From the NCBI GenBank assembly GCA_031362415.1, contig JANLSK010000133.1:8646-72645 (forward strand): 64,000 bases of DNA, written 5' to 3'. This stretch comes from VFJJ01 sp031362415 (GTDB lineage: Bacteria; Actinomycetota; Acidimicrobiia; IMCC26256; VFJJ01). Positions 25,539 through 34,601 of the stretch are shown piece by piece. Every line of letters starts with the position of its first letter. Position 1 is the stretch's first letter. A program made the position numbers and the translations under genes. The notes under the pieces were generated by a model that did not search any database, was not told the origin of the DNA, and was given only the letters and a program-made list of their open reading frames with translations.

Positions 25539-26639
25539 ATGCGGAGGGTGTTGGACTTCCACGATCTCCTCCGCCTTGTCGTCGACCGCAAGGCCTCCGA
25601 TCTCCACCTGAAGGTCGGATCCGGCCCCGTGATGCGTATCGACGGCCGCCTCGAACCTCAGGGTGGCGACGAAACGACGGCCGAGGACCTCGTGGCGCTG
25701 GCCCGGACCCTGATCCCGTCCTCCCGAACCGGTGAGTGGGAGGCCAAGGGGGAGTTGGACTTCGCGCTCGGCATCTCCGGCCTGGGACGGTTCCGGGTGA
25801 TGGTGTACAGCCAGCGGGGCACGGTGGCGATCGCCGTCCGCCACATCGTGCCCGGCGTCCCGTCCTTCGATTCGTTGGGGCTCCCGCCGGCTGTGCCGCG
25901 CCTGGCCGAGGAGTCGCAGGGACTGGTGATCGTGGCGGGCCCGGCCGGCGCCGGCAAGAGCACCACCATCGCCGCCATGCTCGATCTGATCAACGAGCAC
26001 CAGTGCCGTCACGTCGTGACGATCGAAGACCCCATCGAGCACCTGTTCCGCGACAAGCGGTCGATCATCTCCCAGCGAGAGCTGGGCTCGGACGCCCCCG
26101 ACTATCGCAGTGCGCTGGCGCGCATCATGCGCCAGGACCCCGATGTCGTCTACATCGGTGAGACCGCCGACTACGACACCGCCCGGGGAGCATTGGGCCT
26201 GGCCACGACCGGTCGTCTGGTACTTACGAGCATGCCCACGGTGAACGTGGCGCAGACCATCACCTGGCTCCTGCACCTGTTTCCGGTCGACGAGCACACG
26301 ATGGTCCGGGCCTCGTTGGCGTCGTCGCTCAAGGCGATCGTGGTGCAACGTCTGCTCGAACGGCCCGACGGACGAGGTCGCGTCCCCGCAGCCGAGATCC
26401 TCGTGAACCAGAGCCGGGTGGTCGAGAACCTTCTCCAGATGCCGGGCGCCCCCAACCTCGAGACCGTGATGGCCGAGGGCGAGTACTACGGGATGCAGAC
26501 GTTCGACCAGAGCCTCTTCCAGCTGTGCAAGGACGGCGTGATTGGCATCCGTGAGGCGGTCACCACCTCCGCCCATCCTCACGAGCTTCGAGCGTCGCTC
26601 CAAGGCCTGGGCATGCCGATGAGCGGCTCCGACTACTGA
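25539..26639 (+). CDS. PilT/PilU-like type IV pilus retraction ATPase
   Basis: PilT-family ATPases power pilus retraction. The 366-residue product follows PilT from end to end: DFHDLLRLVVDRKASDLHLKVG at the N-terminus, Walker A GPAGAGKSTTIAAML (about 134-148), and the Asp box VTIEDPIEHLF. It also has ISQRELGSDA (HELG-like) and Walker B QDPDVVYIGE. No pilin or assembly genes are in the window. Only the retraction-type ATPase is visible here, so partners must lie elsewhere or it serves another machine. Confidence 0.88.
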   Translation: MRRVLDFHDLLRLVVDRKASDLHLKVGSGPVMRIDGRLEPQGGDETTAEDLVALARTLIPSSRTGEWEAKGELDFALGISGLGRFRVMVYSQRGTVAIAVRHIVPGVPSFDSLGLPPAVPRLAEESQGLVIVAGPAGAGKSTTIAAMLDLINEHQCRHVVTIEDPIEHLFRDKRSIISQRELGSDAPDYRSALARIMRQDPDVVYIGETADYDTARGALGLATTGRLVLTSMPTVNVAQTITWLLHLFPVDEHTMVRASLASSLKAIVVQRLLERPDGRGRVPAAEILVNQSRVVENLLQMPGAPNLETVMAEGEYYGMQTFDQSLFQLCKDGVIGIREAVTTSAHPHELRASLQGLGMPMSGSDY

Positions 26640-26726
26640 ACGGGCGGCGCTCGGCTTCTCGGGTATGACGGACGCGCCGCGTCTCCGATCGCGCCCCCTC
26701 TCAGCGGCATCTGGCACCATGGGCCG

Positions 26727-28799
26727 GTGTACGACCACGTGTTGGCACCGATCGCCATCCGATCGTGCGAGATCAAGAACCGGGTCGTGCGCACCGCCCA
26801 CGGCACCAACATCGGTGACGGGCGCGTCACCGATGATCTGATCGCCTATCACCGAGCCCGAGCCGAGGGTGGGGTCGGCCTCACCGTGCTGGAAGCGGCT
26901 TCGGTGCACCGCAGCGACACCGGAACCCTGCGCCTGCACGACGATTCGGTGATCGCCGACTATCAGCGGCTCATGACCGCGATACGACCGTCGGGCATGC
27001 GGGTGTTCCAACAGCTCGGCCACCTCGGCTACGAAGCGGTCACGCTCGACGGAGGTCCGCCGTGGGCCCCGTCGGCGCTGGCCGGACCCGGTGTCCGTCG
27101 TGTCGCGCACGCGGTGTCGGAAAGTGAGATCGCCGAGCTGGTCGAGGCCTTCGCCCGCGCGGCGTCGTGGTGTCGGGCCGGAGGGCTCGACGGTATCGAG
27201 ATCCATGCCGGCCACGGCTTCTTGATCCAGGAGTTCCTGAACCCCGCCACGAACCTCCGCGACGACGGCTACGGCGGCGATCCCGTCCGCCGGCGACGGT
27301 TCCTCGCCGAGGTGCTGGCGGCGGTCCGGGCTGCCGTGGGCGATCTCGTGGTGGGGCTGCGCATCGGCCCCGAGGCCACGGCCACCGGCATGGACGGCGA
27401 CGCTTGCGCCGAGGTGGTCGCCAGCCTCGACGCCATGGGAGCGTTCGACTATGTGAGCATCACGTTTGGAGGCTGCCACGTCCCGCACAAGATCATCGGG
27501 GCCATGCACGAGCTGCCCGGGTACGAGCTCGAGCCGGGAGCCGTGATCGGTGCCGCCACGCGGGCCCCGACGATCGTGACGGGTCGCTTCCGGAGCCTGG
27601 CCGAGGCCGACGAGGTGATCGGCTCGGGCCGGGCCGATCTGGTCGGGATGACGCGAGCCCACATCGCCGATCCCGCCTTGGTGCACAAGACGATCGACGG
27701 CCGGGCCGCCGAGGTGCGCCCGTGCATCGCGTGCAACCAGGGCTGTGTGGGCGGGCTCAACCGGGGACGGCTGTCGTGCGCGGTGAACGCCGACGCGGGC
27801 TTCGAGGCGGTGCGAGCGGCCGAAGGGGCGTACGCCCGGGTCGAGCACCCACGCCGTGTGCTCGTGATCGGCGGCGGTCCAGCAGGCATGGAAGCGGCAC
27901 GGGTCGCGGCCCTCCGAGGCCATGCCGTCACGCTCGTGGAGGCGTCGTCATCGCTCGGAGGAGCACTGCGCGACGCCCGCCGGCTCCCCACGCGAGCGCT
28001 CATCGGCGACATCGCCGATTGGCTCGCGGCCGAGATCGCCCGGCTGGGCGTGGTGGTCGTCACGTCGACCATCGTCGACGCCGCATCGATCGACGCCTGG
28101 GCGCGGTATGCCGATGCGGATGTCGATGGGGATGGGGATGGGGATGGGGATGGCGATGTCGTGGTGGTGGCCACGGGCGCCCATACGCCGACCCGCTGGT
28201 GGCCCGCTCTGGCGCAGGCGGTCTCGGTCTCGGCGGTCGTGGGGACCGAGGCGACCGGGGGCGACGTGCGGGCTGCGGGCGTCCCGGTGCACACCTCGGC
28301 CGACGTGCTCGCCGGCCGGCTCCCGTCCACAGCCACCGACGTGATGATCGTGGACGCCCACGGAGGGTACGAGGCCGCCGGCGTGGCCGAGCACCTGCTC
28401 GAGGCGGGCCATCGGGTCACCTACACGTCGTCCGACCGACGGATGGCCTCGCGCACGCTGCTCGACCTCACTGCGGTCCCCCAAAGCGAGCGCCTGGCCC
28501 ACCTGGGCCTACGCCTGCTCACCGGCCACCATCTCGAAGCGCTGGAGGCATTGGGCCCCTTGGGTTTTCCGGGACGCACCACGGTTGTGCTCCGATCGGC
28601 AGCTGACGGGGTGGTGAGCACGATCGACGTCGACGCCGTCGTCCTCGTGTCTCCCCAACCCCGTGGCGCGTCGAGCGATCCCGTCGTCGACACGCTCCAG
28701 GCGCGCCGGACCGAGCACCACCTCGTCGGCGACGCCCACACCCCCGACGGACTCTGGACCGCCATCCGCACCGCCAACGCCACCGCCCGCCTCCTCTAG
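26727..28799 (+). CDS. NADH:flavin oxidoreductase/2,4-dienoyl-CoA reductase-type Fe-S flavoenzyme
   Basis: The 690-residue product has an N-terminal FMN TIM barrel (1-330; GGVGLTVLEAASVH, IEIHAGHGFLIQEFLNPATN), a 4Fe-4S cluster segment CIACNQGCVGGLNRG (about 334-348), and a C-terminal FAD/NAD(P) domain (VLVIGGGPAGMEAARVAALRG). This is the layout of dienoyl-CoA reductase, trimethylamine dehydrogenase and N-methylproline demethylase. The substrate cannot be told. A run of Asp-Gly repeats (residues 467-476) is inserted just before the VVVVATGA strand, encoded by a hexanucleotide repeat. Confidence 0.9.
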   Translation: MYDHVLAPIAIRSCEIKNRVVRTAHGTNIGDGRVTDDLIAYHRARAEGGVGLTVLEAASVHRSDTGTLRLHDDSVIADYQRLMTAIRPSGMRVFQQLGHLGYEAVTLDGGPPWAPSALAGPGVRRVAHAVSESEIAELVEAFARAASWCRAGGLDGIEIHAGHGFLIQEFLNPATNLRDDGYGGDPVRRRRFLAEVLAAVRAAVGDLVVGLRIGPEATATGMDGDACAEVVASLDAMGAFDYVSITFGGCHVPHKIIGAMHELPGYELEPGAVIGAATRAPTIVTGRFRSLAEADEVIGSGRADLVGMTRAHIADPALVHKTIDGRAAEVRPCIACNQGCVGGLNRGRLSCAVNADAGFEAVRAAEGAYARVEHPRRVLVIGGGPAGMEAARVAALRGHAVTLVEASSSLGGALRDARRLPTRALIGDIADWLAAEIARLGVVVVTSTIVDAASIDAWARYADADVDGDGDGDGDGDVVVVATGAHTPTRWWPALAQAVSVSAVVGTEATGGDVRAAGVPVHTSADVLAGRLPSTATDVMIVDAHGGYEAAGVAEHLLEAGHRVTYTSSDRRMASRTLLDLTAVPQSERLAHLGLRLLTGHHLEALEALGPLGFPGRTTVVLRSAADGVVSTIDVDAVVLVSPQPRGASSDPVVDTLQARRTEHHLVGDAHTPDGLWTAIRTANATARLL
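28125..28154. repeat. Hexanucleotide tandem repeat GATGGG (x4 plus GATGGC)
   Basis: Five in-frame six-base units encode (Asp-Gly)5 inside the flavoenzyme. Because the unit is a multiple of three, copy-number change would lengthen or shorten the protein without a frameshift. Confidence 0.85.
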
Positions 28800-28910
28800 C
28801 CCTTCCGACGGATCGCTCAGCCCGTGGACCCACGCGAGAGCCCGAGGTGCCGAACCGGTCCGTCCCGGCGTCCCCGCTGTCCTGGATGATGGCCGTGCCA
28901 CGATGGGGAG

Positions 28911-29378
28911 ATGATCGACACGACGAAGGCGTTCCATGTCGGGCTGGCGGTTGAAGATCTCGATGCCGCTATGCAGTCGTTGGAGGCGACCATGGGGTTG
29001 CGCTTCCATCCGCCGCAAGACTTCGCCGTCCCGGTGTTGGTGCACGGTGAGGTGCGTGATGTGGAGCTGGTGTTCACCTACTCGGTGCAAGGGCCCCAGC
29101 ACGTCGAGCTCACCGTCGGACCACCCGACTCGCCATGGGCGCCGAGTTCCGGTCCAGGAATCCACCACCTGGGATTGTGGTCGAGCGACGTGCGAGGTGA
29201 AGCCCAGGCGTTGGTGTCGCGGGGCTGTGTGATGGAGGTCGCGGGGTTGGCCGACGACGGCGGCGTGGGCGGCTTCGCCCTGCTGGTGACCCCCATGGGC
29301 GCGCGCTTCGAGCTGGTCGACACTTCGATGGGGCCCATGTTCGCTCGTTGGTTCGCCGGGGGCACGTTTCTCGAGTGA
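28911..29378 (+). CDS. VOC (glyoxalase/bleomycin-resistance/dioxygenase superfamily) protein
   Basis: VOC proteins bind a metal in paired beta-alpha-beta-beta-beta modules and include epimerases, dioxygenases and glyoxalases. The 155-residue product opens AFHVGLAVEDLDAAMQSLEAT. It has a second module around GIHHLGLWSSDVRGEAQALVSRG and ends with GARFELVDTSM. Candidate metal ligands are His9, His105 and Glu in FELVD. The methylmalonyl-CoA epimerase-like layout fits neighbours in acyl-CoA metabolism, but the substrate is not established. Confidence 0.82.
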   Translation: MIDTTKAFHVGLAVEDLDAAMQSLEATMGLRFHPPQDFAVPVLVHGEVRDVELVFTYSVQGPQHVELTVGPPDSPWAPSSGPGIHHLGLWSSDVRGEAQALVSRGCVMEVAGLADDGGVGGFALLVTPMGARFELVDTSMGPMFARWFAGGTFLE

Positions 29379-29478
29379 GTACGACGCCCGACAGCTGGGT
29401 GCGCTCGACAGCCCCGACCCGAAGACGGCGAGCCGCGGAATCGAGTCGGGGGCGAGAGCGCAGGGCCGGCACAATGGT

Positions 29479-30939
29479 GTGATGTCGTTGCCTGCCCCCA
29501 TCGCCGAGCGTCTGGCCCCGTATCTGGCGGCCGGGAGCCCCGTGCGGGAGCTGGCTGATCGGTTCGCGGCGGCGGGGCATGCGCTGTATCTCGTGGGTGG
29601 GCCGGTCCGCGATCTGATCCTGGGGCGTACCTCGGGTGACGTCGATCTCACGACGGCGGCCCGACCCGACGTGATCGAGAAGCTCGTGCGCCCGTGGGCC
29701 GATGCCGTGTGGCTCCAAGGCCGGGCGTTCGGCACGATCGGCGCCCAGAAGGACGGCGTGCGCTTCGAGATCACCACGTTCCGGGCAGAGGTGTACCACC
29801 CCGACAGCCGCAAGCCCGTGGTGGAGTTCGGCGACGACCTCGAGGTCGACCTGTCGCGGCGCGACTTCACCATCAACGCCATGGCGATGCGGCTCCCCGA
29901 CGCCGAGCTCGTCGATCCCTTTGGCGGCACGGCCGATCTTGCCGCCGGGGTCTTGCGCACGCCGCTGGCCGCCGACATCTCGTTCACCGACGATCCGCTG
30001 CGCATGCTCCGGGCCGCCCGATTCACGTCCACGCTCGGGCTCACACCCGTCCCCGGGCTCGTGGAGGCCATCGAACGCCACCGGGGGCGCCTGAGCATCG
30101 TGAGCGCCGAGCGCATCCGTGACGAGCTCGACAAGCTGCTGCTGGCGCCCGACCCGTCGGCCGGCCTGTGGCTCGTGGCCCGCACCGGTCTGGCCGACGA
30201 ATTCCTGCCCGAGCTCACCGCGATGGAGCTCGAGCAGGATCCCATCCATCGCCACAAGGACGTGCTGACCCACACGATCGCCGTGGTGTGCAACACCCGC
30301 CCCGAGTTGCTGGTGCGCGTGGCGGCGCTCATGCACGACATCGCCAAGCCCCGCACGCGCTCGTTCGGGCCCAACGGCGTGATGTTCCACCACCATGAGG
30401 TGGTGGGCGCCCGCATGACCCGCAAGCGCATGCAGGCCTTGAAGTATCCCAACGACTTCATCGAAGATGTCGCCCAGCTCGTCTTCTTGCACCTGCGCAT
30501 GCACACCTACCGCATGGGCTGGACCGACTCCGCGGTGCGTCGTTACGTGCGCGACGCCGGGCCCCTGCTCGAGCCGCTCAACCACCTCGTGCGCTGCGAC
30601 TGCACGACCCGCAACCCCAACAAGGTCAAGCTGCTCAGCCGACGGATGGACGAGCTCGAGGAGCGCATCGAGGAGCTGGGTCGCCAGGAGGAGCTGTCGG
30701 CCATTCGACCCGATCTCGACGGCCACCAGGTGATGGCCTTCCTCGGTGTCACGCCCGGTCGGATCGTCGGACAGGCGTTGAACTTCCTGCTGGAGCTCCG
30801 GCTCGACGAAGGCCCACTCGGCGCCGACGCCGCCTTCGACCGTCTGGGCGCGTGGGCGGCCGAGCAAGGCGTCGAGATCGCGGGAACGCGCATCGCAGCC
30901 GAGCCCCCGGCCGAGCCTTCCACCGAGCCCCCGGCCTGA
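29479..30939 (+). CDS. pcnA: tRNA nucleotidyltransferase/poly(A) polymerase family (CCA-adding type), HD domain
   Basis: This enzyme adds or repairs the CCA 3' end of tRNAs. The 486-residue product has the nucleotidyltransferase core (LYLVGGPVRDLILGR, TSGDVDLTT; about residues 36-60), the RRDFTINAMA motif, and DDPLRMLRAARF. An HD domain follows (HTIAVVCNTRPELLVRVAALMHDIAKPRT). The C-terminus ends in Pro/Glu repeats. In M. tuberculosis pcnA lies close to the murJ cluster, and here it is about 5 kb from it. The start is GTG 29479 or the adjacent ATG 29482. Confidence 0.93.
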   Translation: MMSLPAPIAERLAPYLAAGSPVRELADRFAAAGHALYLVGGPVRDLILGRTSGDVDLTTAARPDVIEKLVRPWADAVWLQGRAFGTIGAQKDGVRFEITTFRAEVYHPDSRKPVVEFGDDLEVDLSRRDFTINAMAMRLPDAELVDPFGGTADLAAGVLRTPLAADISFTDDPLRMLRAARFTSTLGLTPVPGLVEAIERHRGRLSIVSAERIRDELDKLLLAPDPSAGLWLVARTGLADEFLPELTAMELEQDPIHRHKDVLTHTIAVVCNTRPELLVRVAALMHDIAKPRTRSFGPNGVMFHHHEVVGARMTRKRMQALKYPNDFIEDVAQLVFLHLRMHTYRMGWTDSAVRRYVRDAGPLLEPLNHLVRCDCTTRNPNKVKLLSRRMDELEERIEELGRQEELSAIRPDLDGHQVMAFLGVTPGRIVGQALNFLLELRLDEGPLGADAAFDRLGAWAAEQGVEIAGTRIAAEPPAEPSTEPPA

Positions 30940-30995
30940 TCTCCTGCCCGACTTCCGCCCGACTTCCCCCGGGCGCCTCGGGCGGCCCGGAACCC

Positions 30996-31691
30996 TTACA
31001 CGCCTTCCTTACGGGCTCGCACGACGAGACCGGCGGGGATGGCCGCATCGGGCTTGTCGACGGGTGCCGGCTCGGCGATGGTGTCGACCCGGTAGCCGCT
31101 GCGGCTGAGTTGGGTGAAGACCTCGGCCACCGAGCGAGGGTGCAGCGTGAACGGTTGCCCGTAGCGCTGCACGGTCATGGCCGAGCGGTCGAGATACGAG
31201 CGCTTCCCCGGACCGTCGATCAGGGCCAGGGCCATGGGATGCTCGAGCGAGAACACGAACGGGGCCCCGTTCTTGAGCACCCGGTGAACCTGGCGCAGCA
31301 CCCGGGCCAGGTCATCGGTTTCGGTGAGAGCCATGGCGCACAAGGCGAGATCGACCGAGTCGGCCCGCAGGAACGCCAGATCGGCGAGATCGCCAACGCG
31401 CCATTCCACGCGCACCTCTGCGGCATCGGCCATCCGACGGGCCGCGGCCACGAGCTCACGGGAGACGTCGATGGCGATCACGTGCGCGGCCACCTGGGCC
31501 AGCGCCACCGCGTTGTTTCCCGTTCGACAGCCCAGCTCCAGCACCCGCTTGCCCAACAGGTCGCTGGTGCCGAGGAGACGCAGCTCCTTCTCGTTGGGCA
31601 GCGCCCTGCCGTACATGACCACCTCGCCGGTGGCGGGCTGCTCGCTCAGGTAGCGCTCGGCGGCGCGGTTCCAGCTCTCGGCATTGCTCAT
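30996..31691 (-). CDS. SAM-dependent methyltransferase
   Basis: The 231-residue product has a class I methyltransferase core: KRVLELGCRTGNNAVALAQ (motif I, about 47-65), AHVIAIDVSRELVAAARRM, and DSVDLALCAMALTETDDLARVLRQVHRVLKNGAPFVFSLEHP. The last stretch is typical of small-molecule methyltransferases of the Methyltransf_11 type. The target is unknown. The ATG at 31691 gives a normal N-terminus (SNAESWNRAAERYL). It is divergent from the DUF5318 gene across 211 bases. Confidence 0.86.
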   Translation of the reverse strand: MSNAESWNRAAERYLSEQPATGEVVMYGRALPNEKELRLLGTSDLLGKRVLELGCRTGNNAVALAQVAAHVIAIDVSRELVAAARRMADAAEVRVEWRVGDLADLAFLRADSVDLALCAMALTETDDLARVLRQVHRVLKNGAPFVFSLEHPMALALIDGPGKRSYLDRSAMTVQRYGQPFTLHPRSVAEVFTQLSRSGYRVDTIAEPAPVDKPDAAIPAGLVVRARKEGV

Positions 31692-31902
31692 CGGCGCACC
31701 CCACGTGGCTCGGTCGGCTGCTAGCCCCCATTGTGCGCACGCCAGACGGCCGGTGCGGGGATGACGCCGGCGCCAACGCTGCTCCCGGCCTCCGAGGGCG
31801 TCCGCCGGGGTCGGGCCGGGACGGTCATCGGGACGGCTGGGGGGACATCGCCACAACGCCGTCGGGACGGCGGCCTCCGTCGCGGCCCTACACTCGGTGG
31901 CC

Positions 31903-32268
31903 GTGCGGGGACTGGTCGACTATGCGCTTGCCCGAAAGGCGATCCTGCGTGATTTCCAACGCGGCCGTCTCTCGCGCCACCAGATCTGCGACGCCCACCC
32001 CGAGCTCGTCCGGGCCGCCCGTCAGGTCGGCGACGACATGGGAATCCCGTGCCCTGTCTGCGAGATCGAGACGGTCCGCCTCGTGTCGTACGCCTTCGGC
32101 GACAACCTGCGCTCCACCTCGGGCAAGCTCTGGGTGGGGCCCGACGAGCTCGACAAGCTGGCCCGGGCCCACGACGAGCTGAAGTGCTACGAGGTCGAGT
32201 GCTGCGCCGGATGCGGATGGAACCATCTCCGGCGGGCCTTCCTCGTCGGTCGCCGTCACGCCGGCTGA
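31903..32268 (+). CDS. DUF5318 family protein with four-cysteine zinc-ribbon pattern
   Basis: The product of about 121 residues (RGLVDYALARKAILRDFQRG ... HLRRAFLVGRRHAG) matches the actinobacterial DUF5318 family. It carries CPVC and CAGC pairs spaced about 50 residues apart, which suggests a zinc site. The function is unknown. A TACACT -10 box (31889-31894) ends 8 bases before the GTG at 31903, so a leaderless start there is likely. A GTG at 31897 is the alternative. It is followed by panB. Confidence 0.82.
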   Translation: MRGLVDYALARKAILRDFQRGRLSRHQICDAHPELVRAARQVGDDMGIPCPVCEIETVRLVSYAFGDNLRSTSGKLWVGPDELDKLARAHDELKCYEVECCAGCGWNHLRRAFLVGRRHAG

Positions 32269-32384
32269 TCCGTACCCGCACCGAGGTCGAGACGTCGAGG
32301 TTGCACTGGCGCTCGACGGGCGTCCGTCGTATGATCGTGTTGCTGCCGGGAGCCCCAGTGCCCTGGACGGTGGAGGTGCCAGCA

Positions 32385-33239
32385 ATGGCCACGTTGACAG
32401 CGCCGGCGATCCGGTCGCGCAAGGTCCGTGAGGGTCACGATCCTCTTGTCATGGTGACGGCGTACGACGCTCCGTCGGCTCGCATCGCCGACGACGCCGG
32501 CGTCGACATGATCCTGGTGGGCGACTCGCTCGCCATGGTCGTGCTCGGATACGACGACACGTTGCAGGTCACGATCGACGACATGGCCCATCACACTGCC
32601 GCTGTCGCCCGGACCCGACCCCGGGCCCTGGTTGTCGGCGACCTGCCGTGGATGAGCTACCACGTCTCTCGCGAGGAGACCGTCCGCAATGCCGGGCAGC
32701 TCGTGAGGGCCGGCGCCGGAGCGGTGAAGCTCGAGGGCGGCATCAAGCGCCTCGAGATGGTGCGAGCCATCCTCGACGCCGAGATCCCGGTGATGGGTCA
32801 CCTCGGACTCACCCCCCAGTCGATCCACGCTTTCGGCGGGTTCAAGGTGCAGGCCAAGGGTCTCGACGCTGCCCGACGACTCGCCGATGAGGCCCACGCC
32901 CTGGTCGAGGTGGGCTGCTTCGCGGTTGTGCTCGAATGCGTGCCCGACGTCGTGGCCCGCATGGTCACCGAGGAGCTCGACGCGCCGACGATCGGGATCG
33001 GTGCCGGCGCCCACTGCGACGGTCAGGTCTTGGTGTTCCACGACCTCCTCGGCATCGAGGACCGGGTGCTTCCCAAGTTCGTCCGGCGCTACGGCTCCAT
33101 GAAGGCGGCCCAGACCGCGTGCGTGGCCGAGTACGCGTCCGACGTGCGCAGCGGACGGTTCCCCGGCCCGGCGGAGTCGTACCACCTGGCCGACGACGTG
33201 GCCGAGGCACTGGGGCTCTACGGCGCCGCATCGGCCTGA
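32385..33239 (+). CDS. panB: 3-methyl-2-oxobutanoate hydroxymethyltransferase
   Basis: PanB makes ketopantoate from alpha-ketoisovalerate and methylene-tetrahydrofolate, the first step of pantothenate and CoA synthesis. The 284-residue product has MVTAYDAPSARIADDAGVDMILVGDSLAMV, then AGAVKLEGG and the VMGHLGLTPQS motif. The ending GIGAGAHCDGQVLVFHDLLG ... YHLAD is also typical. The ATG at 32385 follows a GGAGG site. TATGAT at 32330-32335 is a plausible -10 box. No panC or panD gene is present here. Confidence 0.95.
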   Translation: MATLTAPAIRSRKVREGHDPLVMVTAYDAPSARIADDAGVDMILVGDSLAMVVLGYDDTLQVTIDDMAHHTAAVARTRPRALVVGDLPWMSYHVSREETVRNAGQLVRAGAGAVKLEGGIKRLEMVRAILDAEIPVMGHLGLTPQSIHAFGGFKVQAKGLDAARRLADEAHALVEVGCFAVVLECVPDVVARMVTEELDAPTIGIGAGAHCDGQVLVFHDLLGIEDRVLPKFVRRYGSMKAAQTACVAEYASDVRSGRFPGPAESYHLADDVAEALGLYGAASA

Positions 33240-33278
33240 GCCCGGTCGCCTCGGAACGCGCAGGTACCCTGGCGGATC

Positions 33279-33971
33279 GTGAGCTCATCGCGACCCGACG
33301 CCCTCGACCTTCCCCCGGCCCGTCGCCATCGGCTCGTGGTGGGCGTGGTGATGCTCGTGGTCTTCGTGCCCGTGGCCGTGATCGTCTGGGCCACCAGCGA
33401 CCGCTTCGATTCCGACGAGGGGTCGCGGCCGGCCTCCACGCTCAGCCCGCTCCTGCCGGCTGCGGCCACTGGGACCACCGGGAGCGCGGGGACGACGACG
33501 GCCGCCGGGACCGCCGGAACCGTGGCGTCGACGACCGGCGGCCCGTCGACCGCCACGACCGGTGTGAGCCCCACGAGCCCCACGAGCCCCGCGACCGTCC
33601 CCGCGTTCGCCGAGGGCTTCGGGGTGGGGCGTATCGTCGTGGGCGGCGTGGAGCTCAGCGTCCTCGTGGCCGACACCGGCGAGCTGCGGGGCCAGGGTCT
33701 GCGCGCCGTCACGTCGCTCGAGCCCTACGAGGGGATGCTGTTCGTGTTCGAGTCTGAGGACCGGGTGGGCTTCACGATGGCCGACACGCTCATGGCGCTC
33801 TCGATCGGCTTCTACGACTCGAACGGCGTTCGCGTGGGCGCCCTGGAGATGGTGCCGTGCCTTGACGGCGATGACTCCTCGTGTCCCGTGTACAGGATCG
33901 ACGCGGCGTTCCGCTACGCCATCGAGACCGCGAGCGGGGGCCTTCCCGAGGGCGATCTGGCGCTCGGATGA
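33279..33971 (+). CDS. DUF192 family membrane-anchored protein
   Basis: The 230-residue product has an N-terminal membrane anchor (about 18-40), a Thr/Ser/Gly-rich extracytoplasmic linker (50-108), and a C-terminal DUF192 domain (about 115-225). The domain contains LRGQGLRAVTSLEPYEGMLFVF, then MADTLMALSIGFYDSNGVRVG, with a Cys pair (CLDGDDSSC) near the end. The family is widespread, and its function is not established. The GTG start is 8 bases after TACCCT (33265-33270), consistent with a leaderless message. Confidence 0.85.
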   Translation: MSSSRPDALDLPPARRHRLVVGVVMLVVFVPVAVIVWATSDRFDSDEGSRPASTLSPLLPAAATGTTGSAGTTTAAGTAGTVASTTGGPSTATTGVSPTSPTSPATVPAFAEGFGVGRIVVGGVELSVLVADTGELRGQGLRAVTSLEPYEGMLFVFESEDRVGFTMADTLMALSIGFYDSNGVRVGALEMVPCLDGDDSSCPVYRIDAAFRYAIETASGGLPEGDLALG

Positions 33972-34217
33972 GCCGTCCGCGGCACACGCCGAGGCCGCCC
34001 AGACGTCGTCTCGACGGGCCTGAGAGCCCGGTCGCCGGCATTTCTGTCACACCCCCGTGGCATGCTTCGACCCGATAGGTCGTAGACGTGGGCTGATAAC
34101 CTCACCCGGTTCTCACGGAGGGTCGTTTGCGCGACCCCGCCAGAGACATCCGGCCGTGCGCTCGGTCCTGAAAAGGATCGTGACCGCACGGGAATCCTGC
34201 TCCCGGCGAACGGGGGC

Positions 34218-34238
34218 CCGCGACGGAACACGTCGCGG
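34218..34238 (+). promoter_or_regulatory. Hairpin in the rpsF leader next to the ribosome binding site
   Basis: CCGCGACG and CGTCGCGG form a perfect 8-bp stem with a GAACA loop. The stem ends three bases before the strong ribosome binding site AAAGGAGGT (34242-34250). Leaders of rpsF operons in many bacteria carry an S6:S18-binding RNA element, and this hairpin is a candidate for such a control site. It is a candidate only, because the exact consensus was not verified. Confidence 0.5.
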
Positions 34239-34258
34239 TCCAAAGGAGGTAACGGCTG

Positions 34259-34588
34259 ATGAGGCCGTACGAAACGATGGTTATTTTCGGCGTCGACCTG
34301 GAGGAGGAGGCGATCCGCGGTGTGATCGCAAAGGCCCTCGATGTCGTGAAAGCCAACGGCGGTGAGCCGGGCTCGATCGACTACTGGGGTCGGCGGCGAT
34401 TCGCCTACGAGCTCAAGCATCGGTGGGAGGGCTACTACGTGGTCTTCCAGGCCAAGGCCCCGCCGACGATGGTGGCCGAGCTCGACCGGTTCCTCTCCCT
34501 GTCAGATGAAGTCATTCGGCATCGCGTGGTGACGATCCCGCCGGCTCAGTACGGCAAGACCCGTCCCCCGGCGCCGTCCGAGTCGTAG
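34259..34588 (+). CDS. rpsF: 30S ribosomal protein S6
   Basis: S6 pairs with S18 on the 30S platform. The 109-residue product starts RPYETMVIFGVDLEEEAIRG and has the SIDYWGRRRFAYELKHRWEGYYVVF core. The short tail is Pro-rich. Its ribosome binding site AAAGGAGGT is nearly perfect, as expected for a highly expressed gene. First of the rpsF-ssb-rpsR-rplI group. The 287 bases before it hold the leader and the hairpin and no gene. Confidence 0.97.
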   Translation: MRPYETMVIFGVDLEEEAIRGVIAKALDVVKANGGEPGSIDYWGRRRFAYELKHRWEGYYVVFQAKAPPTMVAELDRFLSLSDEVIRHRVVTIPPAQYGKTRPPAPSES

Positions 34589-34601
34589 GGAGTACGACAC
34601 C

